Below, in pieces: positions 21,327 through 31,121 of a stretch of 64,000 nt of DNA (positions are counted from its first letter, which is position 1; each line of letters starts with the position of its first letter). Where the stretch lies: assembly GCA_005765155.1 (NCBI GenBank), contig VCCP01000002.1:6634001-6698000 (forward strand). The letters are read 5' to 3'. The stretch comes from Zelopaecilomyces penicillatus. Its lineage: Eukaryota; Ascomycota; Sordariomycetes; Hypocreales; Pseudodiploosporaceae. The translations under genes and the position numbers were made by a program. The notes beneath the pieces were generated by a model. It searched no databases and had not been told where the DNA came from. It worked only from the letters and a program-made list of their open reading frames with translations.

Positions 21327-23053
21327 TGTGAGAAGACGTGTCCAAATACATCCAGCGTTGGTCACGGCAACACGGTTGAGTTTACCTGTGGATTTCAATT
21401 ACACCCTTTCCTATTCTGACTTTATGTACCCGGTAGTGTTGGTATCTAATCACATAAAACCTCCATGTCCCTTGCGCACTGATCTTTCGGCAGTCGACAG
21501 CATTCCCACATCCGGCCGGGCCAGGGGTAGCGCGGCTTTGCCAGGTCCCCAATGCTGGTAATAACAGCAACATCCGAATCCACCACACACCGCCACCTTG
21601 TTTAACGAAAGAAGGAAGCAAAATATAAATGGTGTTATGGATGATAAAAGTGGCAGCCGAGAGAAACAAGATTGACCGCCAAGGTCCGTGTGTGAAGCTA
21701 GAGGAGGCGAGACAAAATGGCGAATCTCCTTCCCGAAAAAAAAAATCTTCTCCTAATAATAATTGGAGCCGAGTTGATGCCGGTTATCGCAGCGGCTAAA
21801 GTAGTATAAAAAGCAAAAAGGCCAAGACTAGGGAAAAACTTGCCAGAGGCCATCTAATATTAATATCGTCTTCCCTTAGTTGATACTAGCTTATAGACTA
21901 TGCGGTAACCAGATCCACCGGCTAGTCTGATAAGCCTGATTAACTCATCTCATTCCCGAAAGAAAACAGCTGGACCCAAAAAAAGGAAGAGGGAAGAGAG
22001 ACAACAGAGCAAAAGTGAGCGTCACATAAAGACACAGCTCGAAAAAATCGGGAAGCGGCAAGAAAAAATGGAGACAAGGTCTGGCGAGATTGTCACCGTG
22101 CGTGCAGTGCAACCTGCTCCAAGCGTTCATCAATGACTGTTGGTACCTACATGATACGGGGCGGCAATGAGTTCCCGCAACTCTCCCGTCCCGAGTTCAA
22201 TCACCATCATCTCTCAGATTCTTCATCTGCTCCACCAAAACACCCGGACATTAATAATCTACCCGCTAGAGATTTACAAGATCTGCAAAGATCCGCAAAG
22301 ATCTCGGCGGTGACCGATCCAAACCTTTGATCCCCTGACTCTCTGTGCGGCCCGCGTCATTTATCAGTCATAAACTTATCACCGCAACTGCCGAGCAAGG
22401 TTACCAGCCTTATGGGTCCACGATCCACCAAGTGGGGGGAGTTATCTCAAAAAACCAGCTTGTCAGGGTTGACAGAGATCTTACTACGTAGTAGTATGGT
22501 CAACACTGAGACTCTACTATCCATGAGTAGCCGCCGACTTGTCATATGTGCTACACGGTGGGCCGTCTTTGCGATTACCATACTACGTACGTACTAGTTC
22601 ATACGCACTTGTGCCAGTACGACTCATATTATGGACCGTTTCGTATCACTAGAGCGAGACCTGTCAAGCAGGACCCTCCAGGAACAGCGAATACTGTCAT
22701 GGTATCACCATGTCTTGAAATTTTCATTTTTATTTTTTATTTTTTGACAGATTGTAATACCACAGAGGCCCCTAGTCACCTGAACGGTATTTGCCCCATT
22801 TGTGATTTGTGATAACTTTTAGGGTTTCGGAGTCGCCTAGGAGTAGATACCAAGAAGGATTCTGCACGTTGTAACCTGGTTTGAAACTGATGATAATGGC
22901 TGTCTTAGTTACTGATGTGGTTCGGAAGTGGAAAATCGGTCTTTTGAGTAGTTTATGGGCTTTCCCTTTCCTCTCTGAAAAGGAGGGTATGTAGATTCCT
23001 CTTCTCTATCGACATCAACAATTTTATGCTTATCCAGCATCTTTTCGTTCAAG
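21327..23053. promoter_or_regulatory. Long divergent intergenic region, sterol reductase / desaturase
   Basis: 1.73 kb between two divergent sterol-enzyme genes. It includes an A-rich stretch near 21734-21745, a CTACGTAG palindrome at 22484-22491 and a related TACGTACGTA at about 22586. No intact gene is seen; a missing first exon of the sterol reductase could lie at its start. Confidence 0.4.
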
Positions 23054-24189
23054 ATGGATATGGTACTTGACTTTCTGGATCCAGCCATTCTGGATGGCAC
23101 ATACGGCTGGATACGACAGAAAATAGAGAAAGATGTGTGCCATGCTTCTAGCCATTTCCCCAGCTCTTCGTACACTAGAGAGCTGCTTCAGCAATGGACG
23201 AACCATCTTTGTGCGGCGGCAGGGAACTCGGAGCTGTGGGAACGTGATAGCATGATCCGTCAAGCCATCACCATTTTCACCCTGACATGGTAAGACGCTA
23301 CAACAGTCTCGGCATTTTATTCACGATGAAAGAGATGGCAGTTCTATATGCTAACGAGTAATGATATAGGTCCGTGAGCGGCTTCTTCTTCCTCTTCTTC
23401 GGCACCATCTGCTACTTCAAGAACTTTGATCGATCCTTGAAGCGCCATCCCAAGTTCCAAAAATCACAAATCAGAGCCGAGATCCGGGATTCACTCACCG
23501 CCCTATTCTGGCTCAATGTCTTCACTGTCCCCATCTTCCTAGCTCAGGTTCGGGGCTACTCAAAGGTGTACGATTTTGGCACTGGCGATCTGTGGTACGA
23601 GATTGCGCAGTATCCATTCTTCGTTCTCTTCAGCGACACGTGCATGTACTGGATGCATCGGGCTTTCCACAACCCCGTGTTGTTCAGGTTGATGCACAAA
23701 AAGCATCACCAGTAAGAACTCACTCGATCGGCATGTAAATGAACTCTCTTGCTGACGCACGATAGATATGTTGTGCCAACTCCATTCTCGGCGTATGCGT
23801 TCGATCCGCTGGAGGCTTACATTATGAGTCTGCCGATTTATTCCTATGCCTTCATTTGGCCCATGTCCAATGTCGCGCAACTAGTTGTGTTTTTCTGCAC
23901 AAACATCTGGACGTTTTTACTACGTATGATACAATCTCTGCTTCTTTTTTTATTTTATTTCAAGGATGACATTGCTAACATGACTTTCATGCTGATAGAT
24001 GACAGCCGCAGCCAGTTCCACACTGTGCACCATAAGAATGTCAACTTCAATTTCGGACAGTACCTACACCTTTGGGATCACCTTGGTGGTACTTACCAAG
24101 AGGCTGGTGTTATGTACACAGTCAAGGGGCTTGATGAAAAAAAAATGACCGACAGTGAGACAGTGAAGTGGGATTTAGTCTTGTTTTAG
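23054..24189 (+). CDS. ERG3-like sterol C-5 desaturase
   Basis: Four exons: 23054-23289, 23370-23711, 23766-23923, 23999-24189; introns 80, 54 and 75 nt; 308 aa. It belongs to the di-iron fatty-acid-hydroxylase/sterol-desaturase superfamily and carries all three His boxes: HRAFH (175-179), HKKHH (188-192) and HTVHH (253-257). Also ERG3-like are FLAQVRGYSKVYDF, YPFFVLFSDTCMYWMHR, VVPTPFSAYAFDPLEAY and GQYLHLWDHLGGTYQE. Hydrophobic segments suit an ER membrane enzyme using cytochrome b5. Role: insertion of the C5(6) double bond into a sterol. Compared with housekeeping ERG3 it is short, with about a dozen residues missing between the HD and HTVHH segments. The 75-nt last intron is in frame and could be retained. 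It is divergent from the DHCR7-type gene, suggesting a joint sterol role. Confidence 0.87.
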
Positions 24190-25305
24190 AATAGACTCAC
24201 CTTATCCCAGTTGGATAGGCGAACTTGAAGTTCCATAAAGAAATACGATACCCTAATACAGCTAGCTATAATATTATTACCATGTTACCTCGATATTTGT
24301 CGACACACACCCCGTTGTGTAGTTTAACAAATTCCGTCAGACCACATTGAAGAGTTACAAAAGCTTCGTCCCTAATCTGGACATGAATCATTACTGCTTT
24401 TTATGCAAGCAGATTAATAATCGCAGCACAGTGAGCAGGTTCAATGTACTCTTGATTGGAATTATGGTTTTGAATTAATATGCATACCTGCATATGCAAT
24501 GCTCGGCAAAACTTGCCCCAAGACATAGCACAAGCCTTGATTATACATAATCGGAATACGCGATTCCGAAGATGGGCATTATAATACACCGCGGGCTAGA
24601 GAACAGTGCCAAATACAAGGAGGGTTTGTTAGTCGAATCCAATCATTCTTTTCTCATTATAAGATATGAGAACCCTAGTCTGTTGGTCTAGCTTGTCGTT
24701 AATCGTGATGATCATCTACATGGAATACAGTCGCTTTGAGGATCTTGCAAGCTCATAGGCGCCTGGTAGCAGCGCAATATGAAATATGAAACCTCATCAA
24801 GGGTTAGCAAAGGTGGTGTATACACCCACTGCCTTTCCAAGTAGCCGTTTCAACCACATGTTGCAGATGTCTCATTGTCATACGCACCCATCATATTGTC
24901 ATTGATTTGGACGCAGGTGGAAGCGTTTCTTCTCTCAACAAGGCCCAAAACAGTACATGCATGCCCATATCCAGTCCCACGCAAGTAATCCTGAGCCACT
25001 GCATGCGATGTTTGATCGGCGCAGGCTCAAAATTACTTTTTATCACTGTATATAGAGACGACTCCGGCCAACCGCCTGTAAATGTAACATTCACCAGAAG
25101 CAAGGGAGCTTGTTGACCTATTGAAGCAGGAATGTATTGTATTGTAACCTTTTTAAACAGTTCGTGTATCCTTTCAGCATTCTATGTCTCAAATCTTAAT
25201 AGACCAAAGGTGTAATGATTTAATCTAGATATGTAATATCCATCTCCCCGTATTGAATTACTTGGCCATATTTCCATTAGCGATTCAATATCCAGCGTCT
25301 TGACC
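24190..25305. other. Intergenic
   Basis: 1.1 kb with no supportable gene; AT-rich near 24240-24560. Nothing recognised. Confidence 0.5.
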
Positions 25306-26112
25306 ATGCTGCAGATCAAATTTCCAGACGAACTTCTACTAGCCGTTGCGGCTCATATTACCTCAGACAAGCAGGTTTCTGCCCTGAGTCGGACATGTCG
25401 CCGCCTTTACGATCCCCTGAAGCAATATCTTTACCAACGCAGCATCCGCAAATCTGGGAGCACCGTCTTATTCTGGGCTGCAAAACAAGGCCAGATGGGC
25501 ACTGCACTGAATCTACTCCATGAAGGCGTCGATCCGAATGCTCTAGATAATCAAAACAAGTCGTCCTTGTTTTGGGCAGCAGAACTAGGACATGATCGAG
25601 TTGTACAACTGCTCCTTAGCACACACAGAGTTGATCCTGAGCTCCGCGACTCTTTCAATCGTACGCCACTATCACTGGCTGCAGAAAACGGCCACTGTGA
25701 GGTACTACGACTACTTCTTGCTAGTGGTTTAACCGATCCCGACTCCAAAGATATTCAGCACGGGACACCCTTGTCATGGGCGGCGGCAAATGGCCATGAA
25801 TTGGCGGTCCGACTCCTCCTCCAGACAAAGGGTGTTGACCCTGATTCTAAGGATACTAGTGGTCGTACACCTCTGTCGTGGGCAGTGGCAAAAGGCCATG
25901 AGGCGGTGGTCCGACTCCTTCTCCAAACAGATCGCGTTGACCCCAACTCCAAGGATAATGACGGCCGTACACCTCTGTCGTGGGCAGTAGCGAAAGGCCA
26001 CGAGTGGATGGTTCAACTGCTGTTTAAGCCGACAGCGTTAACACATACTTCGAATATTTGTCACCGACAAATTCAATTTAAAGGAGAAAAAAGCGCAATG
26101 TTGTTGGTATAG
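25306..26112 (+). CDS. F-box-like protein with ankyrin repeats
   Basis: Single exon, 268 aa from the ATG at 25306. Residues about 5-45 (FPDELLLAVAAHI...LSRTCRRLYDPLKQYLY) form an F-box-like N-terminus, which in this family recruits SCF ubiquitin ligase. Six ankyrin-type repeats of about 34 residues follow, the last four starting TPLS(L/W)A and containing GH-x-x-(V/A)-x-x-LLL. Repeats four to six are near-identical in DNA (for example TCGTGGGCAGTGGCAAAAGG recurs), showing recent expansion. The sixth repeat breaks off after MVQLLFK into an unrelated 29-residue tail, so the gene is probably truncated; more ankyrin-like coding sequence lies 230 bases downstream. Role inferred: protein-protein adaptor. 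Real N-terminal part, uncertain 3' end. Confidence 0.72.
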   Translation: MLQIKFPDELLLAVAAHITSDKQVSALSRTCRRLYDPLKQYLYQRSIRKSGSTVLFWAAKQGQMGTALNLLHEGVDPNALDNQNKSSLFWAAELGHDRVVQLLLSTHRVDPELRDSFNRTPLSLAAENGHCEVLRLLLASGLTDPDSKDIQHGTPLSWAAANGHELAVRLLLQTKGVDPDSKDTSGRTPLSWAVAKGHEAVVRLLLQTDRVDPNSKDNDGRTPLSWAVAKGHEWMVQLLFKPTALTHTSNICHRQIQFKGEKSAMLLV

Positions 26113-26344
26113 TGACTGGAAATTGATTTGTATTTGATATCACCCTACTACTACTCTTGTAATTGTTTCTTTCCCCCTTATAAAGCCGAGTATGTTTGCG
26201 TAGGTAGAGCTCTGAAAGGTTTTGGTTCTGGGAAGTAGCATACGCAAAAAGTTCGTTAACCAAAAACGCACTGTTTATTTGCACATTGTCCGTTAGCTAC
26301 TATGTGTAAATGACTTCAAAATACTGTGTATTGACTCAATGCTA

Positions 26345-26680
26345 GAACAGTAACTCACGGTGGTCGAGAAGCAAAAGGTAGAACAGCATTTGAAGTTGCG
26401 CTAGATGACCCATTGTCAGCCCATTCGATTCACAGGTAACCTCATTAATGCGTCCATCTGCTGGTTGAGAGGGACACCCACATCACAGCAAGAAGAGTCG
26501 CAGTGGACGCCGCTGCAGATTGCGTCGCGCTTGGCGAACAGCGACCTCGTGGCTGCTTTATTCTCGGAAAGAATTGGGCTGGCCAGCACGAGGCTAGCCA
26601 TTGAGAGACTGATGAACCACGTAACCTGCATGTTGATCTTTAAGGGCCGTGACGTGGCAACAAAGCGACAACTCAAGTGA
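26345..26680 (+). pseudogene. Possible ankyrin-gene 3' remnant
   Basis: Open stretch reading GRTAFEVALDD, then a possible intron (GTAACC...CACAG) followed by WTPLQIASRLANSDLVAALF, which looks like an ankyrin helix pair. It may be the displaced 3' end of the upstream F-box/ankyrin gene or a separate relic. Weak evidence. Confidence 0.28.
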
Positions 26681-27884
26681 ATACTACCAATTTCGTGAAT
26701 GGTTTTGTTTCAGCGTGTGATAAGTACTTGGGAGTAAGATGTAGACTTGGAATGGCTGGTGTGAGGGCGCCAGCATCACTTTATATGTAAGGAGGTGCAC
26801 ATCAAGTCTTGCCACGTCAAGCGTAAATCGTTTCATGATCCTCCCTTGTACAGTTCACCATGTACTGCTTATTTTTTGCGGCACTCCAATTAACTTCAAG
26901 TGAGCGAAGAACATGGTTGCTGGCAGTGAGTCTTGCCTCTTGAACCTCGTCCACTCCGTACCTCAGGATTCCTGTAAGCCATTCCAACTAATTGCGTATC
27001 AGACAATGCCGGTTACAGAACCCGGCGCCGGTGTATCTCGTAAAGCTAGCCATTGCTACTTGGTAGACCAGTCTTACCGTAAGCACACAGTAGAGTTGTC
27101 CCGCTGCATGTTTGGTGAATGTAACGCGACTGATGAAAGGATTTGGAGGGACAATGCTCAATCATTTGTCAAGTAAGGTCGGGATGACTTCTGCCCGTCT
27201 AGCCATTCGACTGTGCCTGCAAAGCACTGACCCCACCATCGTCAAGCAAAAAGAGTGCATTCGAGGACAAAAACCGTGTACTGGGTGATTGAAGGTCATT
27301 TATATTCATGTGCAAGTCTAACTGACCGTGGGAAACAGAGAAACTTGCCCAAGATGGTTGATCCGGGAATGGCACGTGACACATGAGGAGGGTGGAAACA
27401 ACGAAGGCATATTTGGGACACGAAATAATTAAAGTTGATGCATACATGGAGCATGTCAAAGCTTAATGCATTTTGATATAAGATCCTGAGACCGATTCTA
27501 TATAAAAAAATAAAAAAATAAAAAATAAAAAGTGGCCGTCGTCTGGCTTCCAACAGACCTGCTCTTATTTGCTTTGCAGAGACGACGACAGTAAGCACCG
27601 AATTTAGTACGCCAACGGCCACAGCCTACTGCCAAAAATCTTCAAAGAATACAAAGGGGCAATAACAGATCGCTCCCGGATCGACAAGATATACCGGTAG
27701 AGCAAAAAAGGGTCTAGTCTACCTACCCAAGCTACCTTACATCGCAATGCCGTTTGCTTCGAGTAACTAGTACTGTCTGGGGTCTCGGCAGTCGCCAGTC
27801 ATCGCCGGCAATCGCTTGCATTTCAGCCTAGCTACCTATAGCGCACGGCGATAGATGCAGTAATCGTGAATGACCTTGATTACA
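26681..27884. other. Intergenic
   Basis: 1.2 kb. It contains an 87-codon frame at 26913-27176 without a recognisable domain and an A-rich run (repeated TAAAAAA) at about 27504-27532. No gene supported. Confidence 0.45.
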
Positions 27885-28677
27885 ATGTCACAAGCTCAAT
27901 CCTGGGGTGAAGGATTCATGGGGGCGGCTGGCAAGTATGTATTCCACCTCGTCTTTTTTGTACAAAGCCCAATCCACTAACGGTGTCAGATTCTTCAACA
28001 ACAACCAGTTTGCCGACGTCAAAATCTTTCTCGGCGACTTTGAGATGTCAGCCCACAGCTTCGTACTTGTATGCCAGAGCGACTACTTTCACCGTGCCCT
28101 CAGCAGTCACTTTATCGAAGGCCAAGAAAAAGTGTTTAAATTTCCGAATGAGAATCGGCAGGCATATTTTAGAGTCTTCTGGTGGATGTATAACGGGTGG
28201 TATTCCGAAGTACCACATCCAAAGCTAGGTGATCCAGGTAGGGTACCATTTTGTTAAGAGATCTCTTAGCGTAGCCTTTAACTGGAGAAACTACATGACA
28301 AACTGGAGCTGAGTGTGCTAATGTAACAAACTTCTGTGACGCGCAAACCAGATGATCACATTTTGATTGCGCATATCCGCGTTTTCTGTCTGGCCCACTA
28401 CTTCAACATTAATGGTTTGATGCGGTTTGCGCAAGAGAAGCTTGAGTTTGCTCTCGCCAACAATAATGATATTAAGCTATATGTTGACTGTGTCAGGGAA
28501 GCATACGCTGTGGAGATTAGGGGCATGAGGACTCCTCGCACCTTGGTGGTTTCATTCGCCAGCGCTAGTCCGCAATGGAGAGCCAATCCGCTGTTTAAAG
28601 AGCTTTTGAGTGAGGGCGGCGAGTTTGTGGTGAATCTAATGGACCGGTTCCGGGTCACTGGTTCGCTGGTTCCATAA
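27885..28677 (+). CDS. BTB/POZ domain protein
   Basis: Three exons: 27885-27934, 27990-28237, 28352-28677; introns 55 and 114 nt; 207 aa. The BTB core is plain after splicing: FADVKIFLGDFEMSAHSFVL (with the classic D-V and H...L positions), SDYFHRAL, the FIEGQEKVFKF strand, then FRVFWWMYNGWY. Exon 3 continues the fold with RVFCLAHYFNINGLMRFAQEKL. This is the short fungal BTB type of about 200-250 aa with no kelch or other C-terminal domain. Role inferred: homodimerising adaptor, possibly for a Cullin-3 ligase, in cytosol or nucleus. The start at 27885 gives an N-terminal peptide of 16 residues before the first intron; splice sites fit consensus. Confidence 0.8.
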
Positions 28678-29082
28678 ACCGACAAGTCCATGTTGGAGGA
28701 ACTCTGGCACTTGTGCATTTACCATTAATTACTAGCTACTGTTCGCTGTGGTTAACAGTTGTTAGTACGATAAATGCGCAAACAGCAGAATATCTTCTGC
28801 GTCAATAGTAATTCTGTAGGGTAGGTGGGTGGTGTGTACAGTACATAGTCAACATAAGGTACCTAGCTCACAGTGCTAGATTCATTGCGCTCACCCGGGC
28901 ATCATGACGTTATTTCCGTGCAACCCCGCCACCCCCACCACTGACCACCCCGCCAACGAACGGCCGACCCCTCCATCGCGTCCCGAATTGAATTGAATTG
29001 CACTCCCGTATTTTATTTGATCCCTGGATAAAACCTTCTCCTGTACAATCTCAACCCGCCTGTTACCTACAGCAGAATCAGC
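28678..29082. other. Intergenic
   Basis: 405 bp upstream of the ARMT1-type gene. Contains GAATTGAATTGAATTG (a short tandem repeat) at about 28984-28999. Nothing else recognised. Confidence 0.5.
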
Positions 29083-30846
29083 ATGGAGTTCGACGCAAAG
29101 ACACGTGAGTGGTCGCGCAGTTCCGACGCCGTCGACTCTACAACCTCTCCTCATGGGGGCTCGCCGACCAGCTGACCACCTCCTTCCACAGCGAAATCGG
29201 TCACCAGCGACCCGACATCCTTCGCCAGCGATTCGGTCCGCAAGCGATGGCCCATCATTCTGGTGAGCGGGCAGTTTCTTTATCCATGCTGTGGAGGCTG
29301 CGCTGACTTTGTTTCCATCCAGACCGGCGCGATTGATGACATGTACCGAGCTGTCTCGGCAACCGAAGACCTCGAAGCAGAAGCCGAAGGAAGAAAGATT
29401 GTCGAACAAATCGGCCAGCTCAAATATGAGCTTTTGCATGATCGGAAGTTGACGTGGGGCATCTTACTTTGAGCAAGAACCATCGAATACGATCCTGGTG
29501 CTGACCTTTTACAGCCCGCTTATTGATGATGGATTTCCCGACGAGGTCGCCGTTTATAACAAGGAGCTAGAAGATCTGGGCAATCCAACATGGCTGGACG
29601 TTCCTTGGCTATTCTCAGAATGTTACATGTATAGGCATGTGCTGTTCAGGACACGTCTTTTCTATCTTTCTCGGTGTCTTGCAAGCTAACAGGCCACATT
29701 ATCTAGGCGCATCAGTACCTTTTTTCAACTCACAAGGCACTGGAAGAGCTATGATATCTTCGCCCGCCAAAAGGTCGACACCTTTCGAACATCGCGAAAG
29801 GCTGTGGTGGAGCTTGCAGCCCGCTACAAGGAGCTGATTGAGCAGCTGCGAGCCGAAAAGAGCATCACGCTTGACGCTGAGGCCGAAAAGCTGATGTTCA
29901 CCGAGATGTTTGAGGTCTGTCTGTGGGGGAACGCGACTGATCTCTCGCTACTCACTACTCTCACCTACGATGATATTCACAGGCTCCAGGGAAGCAAGGC
30001 GCGAAAAGAAGCCGAAAAGAATATTCTGGTAAATCATTTGCCCGCCGCCTATGAACTGCTAAAAAAGGCTCAAAAGGAGGGCAAAAAGGAGCGTCGCGTA
30101 GACTTTGTGCTAGATAATTCCGGCTTCGAGCTCTATGTCGACCTCATCCTGGCGGGATACCTTCTCGCGTCAGGCCTCGCCACCCAGATTGTGCTTCGAC
30201 CAAAGTCAATTCCGTGGTTCGTCTCCGACGTACTCCCCAACGATTTCGGTGCACTCCTCAGCGCCATTTCCCAACCCAAGGACTTTTTCAACAAGCAAAC
30301 CGAGGAGGAACAACTGAATGAAAAGACTCCAACTCCACTGTCAGACAAGGAGGCGGAAGATTTGCTCTTCGTCTTTCAGCACTGGGTGACTCTTCACACA
30401 GAAGGGCAGCTGATCATGCGACCGAACCGCCATTGGACTACCGGAGGAAGTTTCTGGCGCCTGCCGCAAGAGGCGCCAGAACTGTACCAAGACCTCCAGG
30501 AAGCAGCGCTCGTCATCTTCAAAGGCGACTTGAATTACCGAAAATTAACTGCTGATGTAAGTCATTTTCCTGTCTTGCGCTCTAGTTTGGACAACAGTGA
30601 ACTGATTCCGTGTAGGCTCAATGGGACCCGACCACTCCCTTCAGCACTGCTGTTGGGCCTATGGGCCCTGGATCGGGGATTAATCTCTTGTCTCTGCGCA
30701 CTTGCAAGGCTGACGTTGTTGTTGGACTGGAACCTGGCAAGGATGAAGAGCTCAGAGCCTTGGAGGGTGGTGGCGGTGATTCAGGGGCCCGAAAATGGGC
30801 CTGGAATGGCAAGTGGGCGGTTGTCAGCCTGTCACAAGGGTCATAA
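29083..30846 (+). CDS. Damage-control phosphatase, ARMT1/DUF89 family
   Basis: Six-exon model: 29083-29104, 29192-29262, 29323-29453, 29515-29634, 29707-30556, 30616-30846; 474 aa, normal for the eukaryotic DUF89 subfamily III (human ARMT1, yeast YMR027W). Hallmarks: RKRWPIILTGAIDD, LGNPTWLDVPWLFSECY, VDFVLDNSGFELYVDL (the Asp-Asn metal site), LRPKSIPWFVSDV, QLIMRPNRHWTTG and LVIFKGDLNYRKLT (the KGDxNYRK phosphate site), then TCKADVVVGL and KWAVVS. Role: metal-dependent hydrolysis of damaged or surplus phosphometabolites such as fructose-1-phosphate. The intron at 29635-29706 appears to use a GC donor (AG/GCATGT), because only that junction rebuilds the conserved MYRRISTFF. All other introns are GT-AG. 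Confidence 0.88.
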
Positions 30847-30900
30847 AGGGAGAAGAATATGGAGGTCTGATTGGCTTCCGGTGGGCAGGGGGACTCGGGT

Positions 30901-30966
30901 GTTCAAGAATTAATCATTGCATTGGCTGCACCTTCCAAACTCAAATAATTTGAATTGATGGCTGAT
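30901..30966 (+). repeat. Left copy of an imperfect direct repeat
   Basis: About 60 bp sharing GGCTGCACCT, AAACTCAAATAA and GATGGCT-A-TAC with the copy at 33941-34006 in the same order and spacing; by eye roughly three quarters identical. It lies just after the ARMT1-type gene. Confidence 0.6.
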
Positions 30967-31121
30967 ACTAGGCTTTACAATATGTTTGCCCACATTTTTG
31001 AGCATTCTTTAATCCTTCGTTAGCACAGAGATGGAGTATATGACCGATTCATTAAAAGACTATCTAACAGTTGGGTTACAGCTACACTGCAGGAGAAAGA
31101 TAATTAAAAGGGGATTAGCCA

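Noticed and set aside
5682..24189. Conventional backbone-enzyme cluster
   Set aside because: No ketosynthase, adenylation, condensation, terpene synthase or prenyltransferase motif was found in any frame here.
26913..27176. 87-codon plus-strand frame
   Set aside because: No domain, no splice partners and no promoter support; length is within chance.
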